NCBI RefSeq assembly: GCF_003002815.1 | Contig: NZ_PVTF01000010.1 | Span: 1-64,000, forward strand | Direction: 5' to 3' | From: Umezawaea tangerina | GTDB lineage: Bacteria > Actinomycetota > Actinomycetes > Mycobacteriales > Pseudonocardiaceae | DNA length: 64,000 nucleotides | Shown: one piece after another, positions 34,827 through 43,215 of the stretch | Position numbering within the stretch: position 1 is the first letter of the stretch | Layout: each line of letters opens with the position of its first letter | The notes under the pieces: generated by a model | What the model saw: only the letters and a program-made list of their open reading frames with translations | Databases searched by the model: none | Told to the model about the DNA's origin: nothing | Program-made: the position numbers and the translations under genes

Positions 34827-35163
34827 TTCGTGGGACTTTCACGATCAAGCTGATGACCAGCGGTGATGGTTCTGCCGGGCTATTGGTCTGGTAATCGGGC
34901 AACGGTCAATTCCTGCGCCGGGTAACGGCGAAAATCGAGACTTGGCGGTCTATTGTCACTCTGAGTGATAAACCGTGGGGTATGTCACCAATACGCCCAC
35001 TTGGCTACTCAAGGCTTGCCGCAGTTCGTCACCTCGGGTTACGTTCCCTGGCGCTTGTCACGGTTCGGTAACTAGCAGGACACGGCGTCGTCCCCGAAAC
35101 GACCCCGTCCGGATCCCCCGCCGGCCGTCCTGACCGGACTCCCCGAGGTAGAAAGGCACACTC
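34827..35163 (+). promoter_or_regulatory. long leader region of the M23 peptidase gene
   Basis: A 337-base gene-free stretch, less GC-rich than its surroundings, precedes a cell-wall hydrolase gene. It contains small inverted repeats such as CGCCGGGTAACGGCG. Such genes in actinobacteria often have a cyclic-di-AMP riboswitch, but the ydaO consensus blocks are not seen, so only a possibly structured leader is claimed. Confidence 0.3.
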
Positions 35164-36021
35164 TTGGCCAGGCACAGCACTGCGCGCGGCCGAAACGTGT
35201 TCACGGCACCCCCGAAGGCCGAAGGCCGCCGTGGAGCGCACCGCGTGGAGATCAACACCCCCACCCTCGGCGGCCGCGTGGTCGCCGCCGCCGTGGCAGC
35301 GGGCGCGCTCGCCACGACCGCCGGTGTCGTCAACGGCTGGGGCGCGGTCGACCAGCCCCTCAACTCCATGGCCACCAACATGGACCTCGCCGCGAAGATC
35401 GCGGGCAGCACCGCCGCCGCCCAGCCCAGGCAGCAGACCGTCCACGTCATCAAGCCGGGCCTCGAAGCCGCGAAGCTCGTGCGCGCCCAGCAGCTCGACG
35501 CGGGCCAGCACGTCGACCAGGCCATCCGCTTCGCCCAGGACGGCTACAGCGCCCGGCAGGCCGAGATCCAGCGCAAGGCCGACGCGGACGCCGCCGAGAA
35601 GGCTCGCATCGCCGCCGAGGAAGCCGCCAAACGCCCCAAGGTCGTCAAGCCCGCCGAGGGCTCCTTCACCTCCGGCTTCGGCGGCCGCTGGGGCACCACC
35701 CACTACGGCGTCGACATCGCCAACTCCATCGGCACCCCCATCGTCTCCGCCATGGACGGCACCGTCATCGAAGCCGGCCCCGCCAGCGGCTTCGGCCTCT
35801 GGGTCCGCGTCCAACACGCCGACGGCACCGTCACCGTCTACGGCCACGTCAACGAGATCATCGCCAACGCCGGCACTCAGGTGAAGGCGGGCGACCTCAT
35901 CGCCACCATCGGCAACCGCGGCCAAAGCACCGGCCCCCACCTCCACTTCGAGGTCTGGCTGAACGGCTCCCAAAAAATCGACCCCCAAGGCTGGCTCGCC
36001 GAACGCGGCATCACCCTGTAA
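35164..36021 (+). CDS. M23 family metallopeptidase (LytM-type)
   Basis: The 285-residue secreted murein hydrolase has an N-terminal hydrophobic segment (VVAAAVAAGALATTAGVV) that serves as signal or anchor. A helical, charged stretch (residues ~100-160, possible coiled coil) follows. The catalytic domain has zinc ligands H-Y-G-V-D in THYGVDIANS and HLHFEVW. TTG 35164 is the start, with AAAGG upstream. It probably acts as an endopeptidase on cell-wall cross-links. Confidence 0.86.
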   Translation: MARHSTARGRNVFTAPPKAEGRRGAHRVEINTPTLGGRVVAAAVAAGALATTAGVVNGWGAVDQPLNSMATNMDLAAKIAGSTAAAQPRQQTVHVIKPGLEAAKLVRAQQLDAGQHVDQAIRFAQDGYSARQAEIQRKADADAAEKARIAAEEAAKRPKVVKPAEGSFTSGFGGRWGTTHYGVDIANSIGTPIVSAMDGTVIEAGPASGFGLWVRVQHADGTVTVYGHVNEIIANAGTQVKAGDLIATIGNRGQSTGPHLHFEVWLNGSQKIDPQGWLAERGITL

Positions 36022-36035
36022 CCCCACCCCACTCC

Positions 36036-36066
36036 GGCACCCGAGTCCGTTCACGACTCGGGTGCC
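36036..36066 (+). terminator. terminator after M23 peptidase
   Basis: A perfect 12-bp stem (GGCACCCGAGTC with GACTCGGGTGCC) around CGTTCAC, starting 15 bases after the stop codon; no T-run. Confidence 0.75.
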
Positions 36067-36105
36067 TCGAGCGTTCGGTGGTGTTGTCTGTCGAGCTCGG
36101 ATGCT

Positions 36106-36498
36106 GTGGTGGGGCCACATGCTGACGAATCCGGGCTCCGGGGCGAAGCGGCTCTCGTCTCGTACTTGCTGGTGAAGACACCCTTGGAGAACTGGACGAA
36201 GACTCAGTCCGAGCTGCTCGGCACGGTGGAGTTGGACGTGGACTGGGGCGTGCCGGTGGAGGACATGCGGCAAGAGTTGCGGCGGGCCTTGGAAGCGGTG
36301 GAGTTGTGGGACGGGCGGGTGTGCGTATTGCAGGTGACGGACGCGGTGAACTCGTTCGTGCGGGTGCGGGCGTTGGCGCAGGCGGCGGAGTACGGCGGGA
36401 TGTCGAACCGGGGTGGGCACGACGCGGACGCGCGGGTGTTCGGGGAGGGCGTGGACGGGGAGGAGCGGGGCAAGGCGTTCGGCGGGTCCAATTCTTGA
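36106..36498 (+). pseudogene. mechanosensitive channel (MscS) remnant
   Basis: The 130-residue open frame contains only the cytoplasmic C-terminal part of an actinobacterial MscS-like channel: LVKTPLENWTKTQSELLGTV, ELDVDWGVPVEDMRQELRRA and DGRVCVLQVTDAVNSFVRVR. The pore helices are missing upstream, and the end after RVRALAQAAEYGG is not homologous to channels. It is read as a truncated leftover at the edge of the island that holds the AbiE genes. Confidence 0.6.
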
Positions 36499-36619
36499 GG
36501 CCCGGTTCTTCGGCGATGCGCGTGGCGGGCTCGTAGGTGTCGCCGACGGGCTCGGTCCTCGACGTTCTGGTAGCTCGTCGGTAGATCAGCAACTCAGCAT
36601 ACTGAAACTCCATCATAAC

Positions 36620-36650
36620 TTGACTTCCGTCGACCATTCCAAGCTAGAAC
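36620..36650 (+). promoter_or_regulatory. candidate promoter of the AbiE pair
   Basis: TTGACT (36620-36625) and TAGAAC (36645-36650), 19 bases apart, in an A/T-richer stretch directly ahead of the operator palindrome. Confidence 0.45.
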
Positions 36651-36666
36651 TACAGTTTTACTGTAG
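36650..36666. promoter_or_regulatory. operator palindrome of the AbiE pair
   Basis: CTACAGT-TTT-ACTGTAG is a perfect 7-3-7 inverted repeat ending nine bases before the antitoxin start and overlapping the end of the -10 region. Known AbiEi antitoxins bind inverted repeats in their own promoter; this fits. Confidence 0.65.
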
Positions 36667-36675
36667 GATCGCCAG

Positions 36676-37272
36676 GTGCCTGCTGATCGACGCGACCTCC
36701 GCCGGAGACTCTTCGATCTCGCCGCCGGGCAAGGCGGTCACTTCACCGCAGCTCAGGCGAAGTCGCTCGGCTACTCCCACCAGGCGCAGGCATACCACGT
36801 GGAGGCGGGCAACTGGTGGCGCGTTGATCGTGGTCTGTTCCGCCTGGCAGAGTGGGCTGCGGGCGCACACGATGAACTCGCTCGTTGGACTTTGTGGTCA
36901 CGAGGACGAGGGGTCGTGTCGCACGAGTCAGCTCTGAGCGTGCATGGCGTCGGCGAGTTCGAATCACAGCATGTCCATTTGACGGTTCCACCAGGATTCA
37001 CCATGCGCAACAACGCGGTGGAACTCCACTACGCCGAACTTCCCGCCGATGACGTTTCCGAACGCTCGGGGTACCGGGTGACCACTCCAGTGCGAACGAT
37101 CATCGACATCGCCGCGAACGCGCACGATGAAGACCAACTCGCCCGCGCCATCGACGAGGCGCGGCGCGGCGGCCTGGTCACCAATCGCCGACTCCGATCC
37201 CGTGCCGAAACCCTTGACCCCCGCGCCGCGCTCTACATCGAACGCGCGATCCAACAAGCGGAGACACCATGA
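36676..37272 (+). CDS. AbiEi-type antitoxin/transcriptional repressor
   Basis: The 198-residue protein has an N-terminal winged-HTH (LFDLAAGQGGHFTAAQAKSL then the GYSHQAQAYHVEAGNWWRVD unit and RGLFRL) followed by the AbiEi C-terminal domain (VVSHESALSVHGVG, TVPPGFTMRNN, RTIIDIAAN). It is the antitoxin and autorepressor of a type IV toxin-antitoxin abortive-infection pair. GTG 36676 is the start. The stop overlaps the toxin ATG by four bases. Confidence 0.8.
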   Translation: MPADRRDLRRRLFDLAAGQGGHFTAAQAKSLGYSHQAQAYHVEAGNWWRVDRGLFRLAEWAAGAHDELARWTLWSRGRGVVSHESALSVHGVGEFESQHVHLTVPPGFTMRNNAVELHYAELPADDVSERSGYRVTTPVRTIIDIAANAHDEDQLARAIDEARRGGLVTNRRLRSRAETLDPRAALYIERAIQQAETP

Positions 37273-38126
37273 CCTACCAATCGGCGCAGGCACTACGCAC
37301 CGCATTGGAAACCCGATTGCTGGCACGATCCGCTGAGACCGGAGTCAGCTTGGACCGGCTACGTCGACGGGTGATGTTCGAACGCGTCATCGCTCGCTTC
37401 CAGACCGCGGAGCCAGGGCAATGGGTACTCAAAGGTGGCATGGCACTCGAGGTTCGCCTGCACGACAACGCTCGGCTGACCAAGGACGTCGACCTCGGCC
37501 TTCGCGATGCCGTCGACAGCGCGTCCGACCTCCACGAGCGGCTCGTCGAGATCCTCACCATCGACCTCGACCACGACTACTTCGTCCTCACCGTTGGCGC
37601 ACCGGAACGACTACGCGATGACAGCGGCGGATACCCCACCTGGCGCGCCAAGGTCGGCGCGCGACTGGCCGACAAGCCCTTCGGCCGCGTCCAACTCGAC
37701 GTGTCGCCCAGGGCTCATGAACTTCACGCCACCGACAGGCTCGCCATACCCAACTCCTTGGCCTTCGCCGGCGTCCCGGCCGTTGAGGTCGAAGCGGTCG
37801 ACATCCACCGGCATGCGGCGGAGAAGTTCCACGGCATGCTCCGCGACTTCGGGGAACGGGAGAACTCGCGGGTCCGCGACCTCGTCGACCTGGTCATCCT
37901 CCTCGAACACGGGCTGGTCGTACCCGAGCGAACAGCAACGGCAGTCCGAACCGTATGGCTCGAACGCGACAGCACCGAACCACCGGACGAACTCCCGCCG
38001 CTGCCGGAGTCGTGGCCGGACCGCTACCGGCGACTTGCGGCCAGCCACGACATGGACTTCCCGCCTTACTCCTCGGCCGTCGCCCACGTGACACAGCTGT
38101 GGCTCCACATGTTCCCCAGTTCTTGA
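37269..38126 (+). CDS. AbiEii-type nucleotidyltransferase toxin
   Basis: The 285-residue protein has the AbiEii/AbiGii nucleotidyltransferase motifs LKGGMALEVRL and LTKDVDLGLRD (GG..DxD-type active site), then a helical C-domain with AEKFHGMLRDF and RVRDLVDLVILLEH. Related toxins transfer nucleotides to a target RNA and halt growth under phage attack. It is expressed from the same transcript as the antitoxin. Its composition is less GC-rich than flanking genes, which suggests transfer. Confidence 0.82.
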   Translation: MTYQSAQALRTALETRLLARSAETGVSLDRLRRRVMFERVIARFQTAEPGQWVLKGGMALEVRLHDNARLTKDVDLGLRDAVDSASDLHERLVEILTIDLDHDYFVLTVGAPERLRDDSGGYPTWRAKVGARLADKPFGRVQLDVSPRAHELHATDRLAIPNSLAFAGVPAVEVEAVDIHRHAAEKFHGMLRDFGERENSRVRDLVDLVILLEHGLVVPERTATAVRTVWLERDSTEPPDELPPLPESWPDRYRRLAASHDMDFPPYSSAVAHVTQLWLHMFPSS

Positions 38127-38525
38127 CCTGGACAACACCAAGCCGGAGCGGGACACCTTGCCGGTGCAGAACACAGGACACGGACGACGCTCGACCGCAG
38201 CACCAGCGAATGTTGGTGTTCCACCAACCGATACAGCGGAGGCACGAGGTGGTCCTCCTGACGCGCACATCGTGAGCCTGTTTCAGCGAGGAGCTGCAGG
38301 CTCGATGATCACGTCTTTGCGACACAAACATTGTGGGAGGTGGCAGGTCGTCGTCCGGGAACGAGTGCCTATGCCGCGCAGCGGGCCTTGGCCAGCCTTC
38401 TTGTTGCACCGGCGCTCCAACTGGGAACCGATTTGCTCGCTGGATGACTACTCCGTCTGCGTGATCTCGGTGCGAGCGGTCACTTTGTTGCGCTTTTTCG
38501 AGTTCGTCGCCACCCCGTTGGGCGC
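38127..38525. other. gene-free region downstream of AbiEii
   Basis: About 400 bases of lower GC with no protein-like frame on either strand. It is probably decayed DNA of the same island. No terminator-like hairpin of note was found. Confidence 0.45.
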
Positions 38526-38830
38526 CTAGTGCACTTCGGGCCGGAGGACCGTGCGTTTGGAGGCGACTCGTCCGTGTCGCATGCGGGTCAGCATGTGGAT
38601 CGTGCTTTCGGCGAGTCGGTTCGAGTCCTGGACCACGGTGGCACGGAGCGGGCTGGTGCCGCTGTCGATCAACGCCCAGGGCTTCGGGAATGCCGTCCAC
38701 GCCGATGATCGCGGTGTTCCTGGTGGCGGGGGAGTCGATCGCCCGCAAGGCGTCCGCCGCGCCGAGCGCCATTTCGTCATTGGTGCAGAACACCGCGGTT
38801 GCCCGACTTGGCGTAGAGCCTGGATAGGCG
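38526..38830 (-). pseudogene. sugar-binding protein (periplasmic-binding type 4) remnant, frameshifted
   Basis: Two frames together read as the C-terminal domain of a ribose-type ABC substrate-binding protein: ATAVFCTNDEMALGAADALRA, then TRNTAIIGVDGIPEAL in one frame, and ALIDSGTSPLRATVVQDSNR, then STIHMLTRMRHG and TVLRPEV in the other. One extra C at 38675-38677 (+ strand) breaks the frame. The N-terminal two-thirds is absent. It is a dead fragment beside the AbiE island. Confidence 0.75.
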
Positions 38831-38927
38831 GATCACCGATGCGCGTGCTGCGTCGCCGGTGCTTCGGAGGCGCCCAAGCCAGCCCTGGACTCGACCGCCG
38901 CTGCGGATCGAGCGGCCACACTCAACA

Positions 38928-38943
38928 TACCGACCAGTCGGTA
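38928..38943. promoter_or_regulatory. TetR-type operator upstream of LLM gene
   Basis: TACCGAC-CA-GTCGGTA is a perfect 7-2-7 palindrome 55 bases before the LLM oxidoreductase start. It has the ACCGAC..GTCGGT look of TetR-family sites, and a TetR gene follows the LLM gene. Confidence 0.6.
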
Positions 38944-38998
38944 CCCAAGGTAAGCTCCCCCCAACGCACCATCAGGCCGCGTACACCAGGAGGCGCAA

Positions 38999-39949
38999 GT
39001 GGGTCGTTGGGGAATCACGCTGCCGTTGACCGGTGTCCCGGTCCTCCACCACAAGGACCTCGTGGCCGAGCTCTCCGACCTCGGCTACACCGACATCTGG
39101 TCCGCCGAGACCGCTGGCTCCGACGCCTTCACACCCCTGGCGCTGGCTGCGCAGTGGTCGGACAAGGTCCGGCTGGGGACGGCCATCGTCCCGGTCTACA
39201 CCCGCGGTCCGGCTCTGCTCGCCATGAGTGCGGCCACCGCCGCGGAGGTCTCGGGTGGGCGGTTCGTGTTGGGGATCGGGTCGTCGTCACCGGCGATCGT
39301 CAACCGGTGGAACGCCGCCGACTTCACCGAGCCGTTCAAGCGCACCCGCGACACCCTCCGCTTCCTCAAGGCGGCCCTCGCGGGGGAGAAGGTGACCGAG
39401 GAGTACGACACGTTCGCGGTGAAGGGCTTCCGGTTGGAACGGGCGCCGGAGCAGCGGGTGCCGATCATGCTGGCGGCGCTGCGTCCGAACATGCTCCGCC
39501 TGGCCGCCAAGGAGGCCGACGGCGCGATCACCAACTGGCTCGGTGTAAACGATGTGCCGAAGGTGCGCGCGGAGCTGGGGACGGCCGAGCTGGCGGCGCG
39601 CATCTTCGTGTGCCCGACCGAGGACGTGGACTCCGCGCGGGCGCTGGGCAGGCTGCTGATCAGCACCTACCTGACCGTTCCGGCGTACGCCGCGTTCCAC
39701 GACTGGCTCGGGCGTGGTGAGGCGTTGGCGCCGATGCACGAGGCGTGGGCGGCGGGCGACCGCAAGGCGGCGAACAAGCTGGTGCCGGACGAGGTGGTGG
39801 ACGACCTGGTCGTGCACGGCAGCGTGGCGCAGTGCCGCGAGCGGGTGGCGCAGTACCGGGCGAACGGTGTGGACACGCCGATCATCGCGCTGCTCCCGAC
39901 CGGGGCCGACCAGTTCGAGCTGGTCCGCGCGCTGGCACCGGGGGCGTGA
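38999..39949 (+). CDS. LLM-class F420-dependent oxidoreductase
   Basis: The 316-residue luciferase-fold enzyme begins WGITLPLTGVPVLHHKDLVA, continues with DIWSAETAGSDAFTPLALAA and the family strand-turn VRLGTAIVPVYTR, and later has GRFVLGIGSSSP and DGAITNWLG. It is likely to use F420 (or FMN) to reduce or oxidise a small substrate. GTG 38999 follows AGGAGGCGCAA. The TetR gene begins five bases after its stop, so the two form one operon. Confidence 0.84.
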   Translation: MGRWGITLPLTGVPVLHHKDLVAELSDLGYTDIWSAETAGSDAFTPLALAAQWSDKVRLGTAIVPVYTRGPALLAMSAATAAEVSGGRFVLGIGSSSPAIVNRWNAADFTEPFKRTRDTLRFLKAALAGEKVTEEYDTFAVKGFRLERAPEQRVPIMLAALRPNMLRLAAKEADGAITNWLGVNDVPKVRAELGTAELAARIFVCPTEDVDSARALGRLLISTYLTVPAYAAFHDWLGRGEALAPMHEAWAAGDRKAANKLVPDEVVDDLVVHGSVAQCRERVAQYRANGVDTPIIALLPTGADQFELVRALAPGA

Positions 39950-39953
39950 CGGG

Positions 39954-40559
39954 GTGGCGCGACGCGGTGGCGTCGGCGAGCTGAGCCGGACCGAGAACCG
40001 GATCATGGCGGCCGCGGTGCGGCTGTTCGCCGCGAAGGGGTTCGACGCGACGACGGTGCAGGAGGTGGTGGAGGCCGCCGAGGTCACCAAGGGGGCGCTC
40101 TACCACTACTTCGACTCCAAGGACGACCTGCTCTACGAGATCTACCGGACGCTGATCGGCAGGCAGATGGCCGACCTGGACCGGATCGTGGCGCTGGACG
40201 CCGACCCGGCGGCGACCGTCCGCGCGATCATCGTCAGCCTCGTCGAGACCACCGCGTCCAGCGTCGACGAGACGGCGGTGTTCATGCGCGAGATGCACCG
40301 GCTCGACGCGGACCTGATGGCGACCTTCCGCGCGGAGCGCAGGCGCTACCACGAGACGTTCCGCGCGGTCGTGGAGCAGGCGCAGGCGAGCGGTCGGTTC
40401 AGCTCCGGGGTCCCGGCCGAGACGACCGTGCTGATCGCGCTGGGCGTGATCAACCAGCTGCCCACCTGGTACCGGCCGGACGGTCCGAAGTCGGCGCCCG
40501 CGCTGGGTGGGGAGATCGCGGACTTCGTGCTGGCGGCACTGCGCCCCGCGGACCGGTGA
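39954..40559 (+). CDS. TetR family transcriptional regulator
   Basis: The 201-residue regulator has an N-terminal HTH (ATTVQEVVEAAEVTKGALYH then YFDSKDDLLYEIYRTL) and a helical ligand domain. GTG 39954 gives the usual basic N-terminus. It is probably autoregulating together with the LLM gene through the palindrome at 38928-38943. Confidence 0.85.
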   Translation: MARRGGVGELSRTENRIMAAAVRLFAAKGFDATTVQEVVEAAEVTKGALYHYFDSKDDLLYEIYRTLIGRQMADLDRIVALDADPAATVRAIIVSLVETTASSVDETAVFMREMHRLDADLMATFRAERRRYHETFRAVVEQAQASGRFSSGVPAETTVLIALGVINQLPTWYRPDGPKSAPALGGEIADFVLAALRPADR

Positions 40560-40739
40560 TCGCTGGTCTTTACGGGTGATTCGGCCGGTTCGCCGGCTCC
40601 CGAGGTCAACCGCGCACGTCCCACTGCCGATACGTTGGTCGGCGACCGCGAGGCCGGGATCAGGGGGATCCCGTGGTCTTCTCCGCATTCCAGCGGGTCG
40701 ACACCCCGGTCGCCGCCCTGGTCGCGGAAGGTGGGGGAG

Positions 40740-42284
40740 ATGAACGTGAACAGGGGACAGTGGAGTCCCCGATTCCGGGTCCTGGTGATCCTGGTGATGG
40801 TCGGCGTGGTCGTCGCGATCACGTCGGCGTCGACGCTCCTGATCGCCGAGCTGACCCCGAGGTGGAGCGCCGCCTCGGTGCTCAGCGCGGTGGTCTGCGG
40901 GCTCCTGGCGGTGATCTCCGGCATCTGCGTCAACGTGCTGCCGTGGGCCATCAGGATGGTCTGGACGAAGCCCGAGCAGCTCGGCGACTTCGTCGACCTC
41001 GTGGCGAAGCTCGGCCGGGCGCTGCGCAGACCGCTGAAGCAGGCCGGGATCGTGCTCGTGGTGGCGGCCATCGTGGCCGCGGGCGTGTTCGTGCGGCCAC
41101 CGGCCACCGAGCTGGAACCCGGACCGCTGGTCGTCATGACCGCGTTCGGCGAGAGCAAGAACGACCCGAGGTCCATACTGCTGGACCTGTGGAACCAGTC
41201 GCACCCCGCCAACCAGGCCGAGTTCGACTACGTGTCCGGTGAGCCGTCCAAGCAGAACGAGCGGATGGGCAACGACGCCAAGCAGGACGGCGAGCACCAC
41301 GCGGACGCCTACGCGCTCGACATCCCGTGGCTGCCCCAGTTCGCGATGGCCGGTCACATCCGCCCGCTGGACCGGACCGACCTCCCGGACTCGGCGTTGG
41401 GCGACTTCATCCCGAAGGTGCTCGCCACCGGGAAGTTCGACGACAAGCTGTGGGGGCTGCCGCTCAACAGCGACGTCGGGATGATCTACTGCCGCACCGA
41501 CCTCCCCGGTGTGGCCAAGCCGAAGACCTGGGACGACTACTTCGGCGCCGCCGCGAAGCAGCTGGCGGTCGCGTTGAAGACGAGCGGTCCTGGTGTCGAG
41601 GCCGCCAACGCGGCCCAGCTGGCCGACGAGATGCTGAACGCCACCGCGGTGGAGGCGATGTGGGCCGCGGGCGGCGAGGTGGTGAGCCGGACCGGCCGGG
41701 TCGTGCTGACCGCGGACGAGAGCGAGGTCGCGTTCGAGCCCGAGGACCGCAAGGGCATCGAGGACCTGGCCCGCGCGGTCAAGGACGCCGACATCGTGCT
41801 CGCGGGCGCCGACAGCATGACCGAGGCCTCCGCCATCACCGCCTTCAAGTCCGGCAAGACGGCGTACATGCGCAACTGGCCGGTGTCGGCGGACGACCTG
41901 GAGGGCAAGGTCGAGTTCACCCCCAGTGCCCCACCGACCCCGAGCATCCTGGGCGGCCAGACCCTCGCCGTGTCGAAGTGGACGACGAGGCCCAGGGCCA
42001 CCCAGGCGCTGATCGAGTTCATGACCAGCTCGTCGAGCGAGCTGATCCTGTCGGAGGTCGGCGGGTTCGTCCCCACCAGGAACTCCGCCTTCGACAGTTC
42101 CAAGCGGCTGGACAAGCAGGAGCTGCGCAAGGCCCTGGAGGACGCGCGCCTGCGCCCCGTCACGCCCTACTACCCCAAGGTCAGCCGCGTCTTCCACGAC
42201 GGCATCGCCCGCGCGCTCAACAACGGCGGCAAGCTGGAGGAGGACTTCCCCAGGGAACTGGCGACCGCGCTGAAGGGCGGCTGA
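40740..42284 (+). CDS. membrane-anchored extracellular solute-binding protein
   Basis: The 514-residue protein has three membrane helices in residues ~10-110 (VLVILVMVGVVVAITSASTLL; SVLSAVVCGLLAVISGICVN; AGIVLVVAAIVAAGVFV). They are followed by a sugar-type (family 1) binding-protein domain with LPLNSDVGMIYCRTD, TWDDYFGAA and the AFKSGKTAYMRNWP segment before GGQTLAVSKWT. Normal binding proteins are lipoproteins or free; this one carries its own multi-helix anchor and no permease or ATPase gene is adjacent. ATG 40740 follows AAGGTGGGGGAG. It may act as a sensor and not in uptake. Confidence 0.75.
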   Translation: MNVNRGQWSPRFRVLVILVMVGVVVAITSASTLLIAELTPRWSAASVLSAVVCGLLAVISGICVNVLPWAIRMVWTKPEQLGDFVDLVAKLGRALRRPLKQAGIVLVVAAIVAAGVFVRPPATELEPGPLVVMTAFGESKNDPRSILLDLWNQSHPANQAEFDYVSGEPSKQNERMGNDAKQDGEHHADAYALDIPWLPQFAMAGHIRPLDRTDLPDSALGDFIPKVLATGKFDDKLWGLPLNSDVGMIYCRTDLPGVAKPKTWDDYFGAAAKQLAVALKTSGPGVEAANAAQLADEMLNATAVEAMWAAGGEVVSRTGRVVLTADESEVAFEPEDRKGIEDLARAVKDADIVLAGADSMTEASAITAFKSGKTAYMRNWPVSADDLEGKVEFTPSAPPTPSILGGQTLAVSKWTTRPRATQALIEFMTSSSSELILSEVGGFVPTRNSAFDSSKRLDKQELRKALEDARLRPVTPYYPKVSRVFHDGIARALNNGGKLEEDFPRELATALKGG

Positions 42285-42644
42285 TCAGTCCCACACCAGG
42301 CAGAACGTGTGCCCGGCCGGGTCGGTGAAGACCTGGAAGTCGTCCCCGTCGGCGTCGAGCCTGCGACCGCCGAGCTCGACGATCCGGCGGGTGGCCGCGT
42401 CGAGGTCGGCGTGCGCGATCTCCACGTCCAGGTGGAACTGCTGCGACGCCTTCGGGTCCGGGAAGGTCGGCGGTTCGTGCTCCGGCGAGAGCTGGAACGC
42501 GAACCGCCTGCCGTCGTCGTCGGTCAGCACCACCCAGTCGTCGTGCTCACCGGTGACCTTCCCGCCGACCAGTTCGACGTAGAACTCCGCCAGCGCGCGC
42601 GGGTCGCGGGAGTCGAGCACGACGGCCCTCACATGTCCGATCAT
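42285..42644 (-). CDS. VOC family protein (glyoxalase/dioxygenase fold)
   Basis: The 119-residue single-module VOC protein has VRAVVLDSRDPRALAEFYVE at the start, QFHLDVEIAHADL in the middle, and DPAGHTFCLVWD at the end, where Glu/His-type metal positions lie. The function is probably small-molecule binding or modification. It follows the peroxiredoxin gene by 18 bases on the same strand. Confidence 0.8.
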   Translation of the reverse strand: MIGHVRAVVLDSRDPRALAEFYVELVGGKVTGEHDDWVVLTDDDGRRFAFQLSPEHEPPTFPDPKASQQFHLDVEIAHADLDAATRRIVELGGRRLDADGDDFQVFTDPAGHTFCLVWD

Positions 42645-42662
42645 GCGGCCGGGGTACCCGGA

Positions 42663-43121
42663 TCACGCCTTGGCATGCTCCCGCAGCGCGGACAGCGCCT
42701 TGTCGGCGTGCGTGTTCATGCCGAACTCGCTCTTCACGACCTCGATCACCCGGCTGTCCGTCCCGATGACGAACGTGTGCCGCTTGACCGGCAGCGGGCC
42801 GAACCGGCGCTTCACGCCGAACACCTCGGCGACCTCGCCCTCCACGTCGGACAGCAGCGGGTAGTCGAACCCGTTGAGGTCGGAGAACTGCTTCTGCCGG
42901 GCGACCGAGTCGGTGCTGATGCCCACCCGCCGCGCCCCGACCTCGGCGAACTCCGCGGCCAGGTCGCGGAAGTGGCAGCTTTCCGCCGTGCACCCGCCGG
43001 TCATCGCGGCCGGGTAGAAGAACAGCACGACCGGACCGCCCTCCAGCAGCGCGGACAGCGCGCGGGGGGCTCCGTCCTGGTCGGGGAGGGTGAAGTCGGG
43101 GACGAGATCGCCGGTCTTCAT
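42663..43121 (-). CDS. bcp: BCP/PrxQ-type peroxiredoxin
   Basis: The 152-residue thiol peroxidase has the BCP signature TGGCTAESCHFRD with peroxidatic C44 and resolving C49, followed by GISTDSVARQKQF and VKRHTFVIGTD. It reduces hydroperoxides with thioredoxin. ATG 43121 (MKTGDLVPDF) is the standard family start; the frame runs upstream but is not protein-like there. Divergent from the LacI gene. Confidence 0.9.
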   Translation of the reverse strand: MKTGDLVPDFTLPDQDGAPRALSALLEGGPVVLFFYPAAMTGGCTAESCHFRDLAAEFAEVGARRVGISTDSVARQKQFSDLNGFDYPLLSDVEGEVAEVFGVKRRFGPLPVKRHTFVIGTDSRVIEVVKSEFGMNTHADKALSALREHAKA

Positions 43122-43215
43122 GCAGGGGTCCTTCCGGGACGACGGGTGTCTGCAGGGTGTTCGGGAGAGGCCCACCGTACGGTTCTCAGTAGGCTTGGTG
43201 ATCAGGGAGGTGGAC

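Noticed and set aside
34827-35163. Possible cyclic-di-AMP (ydaO) riboswitch before the M23 peptidase
   Set aside because: The conserved GGGAACC and GTCAGCTAACC blocks are not present; only a gene-type association supports it.
38158-38529. 123-residue plus-strand frame downstream of the AbiEii gene
   Set aside because: No homology pattern; it lies in decayed island DNA and has no ribosome-binding site.
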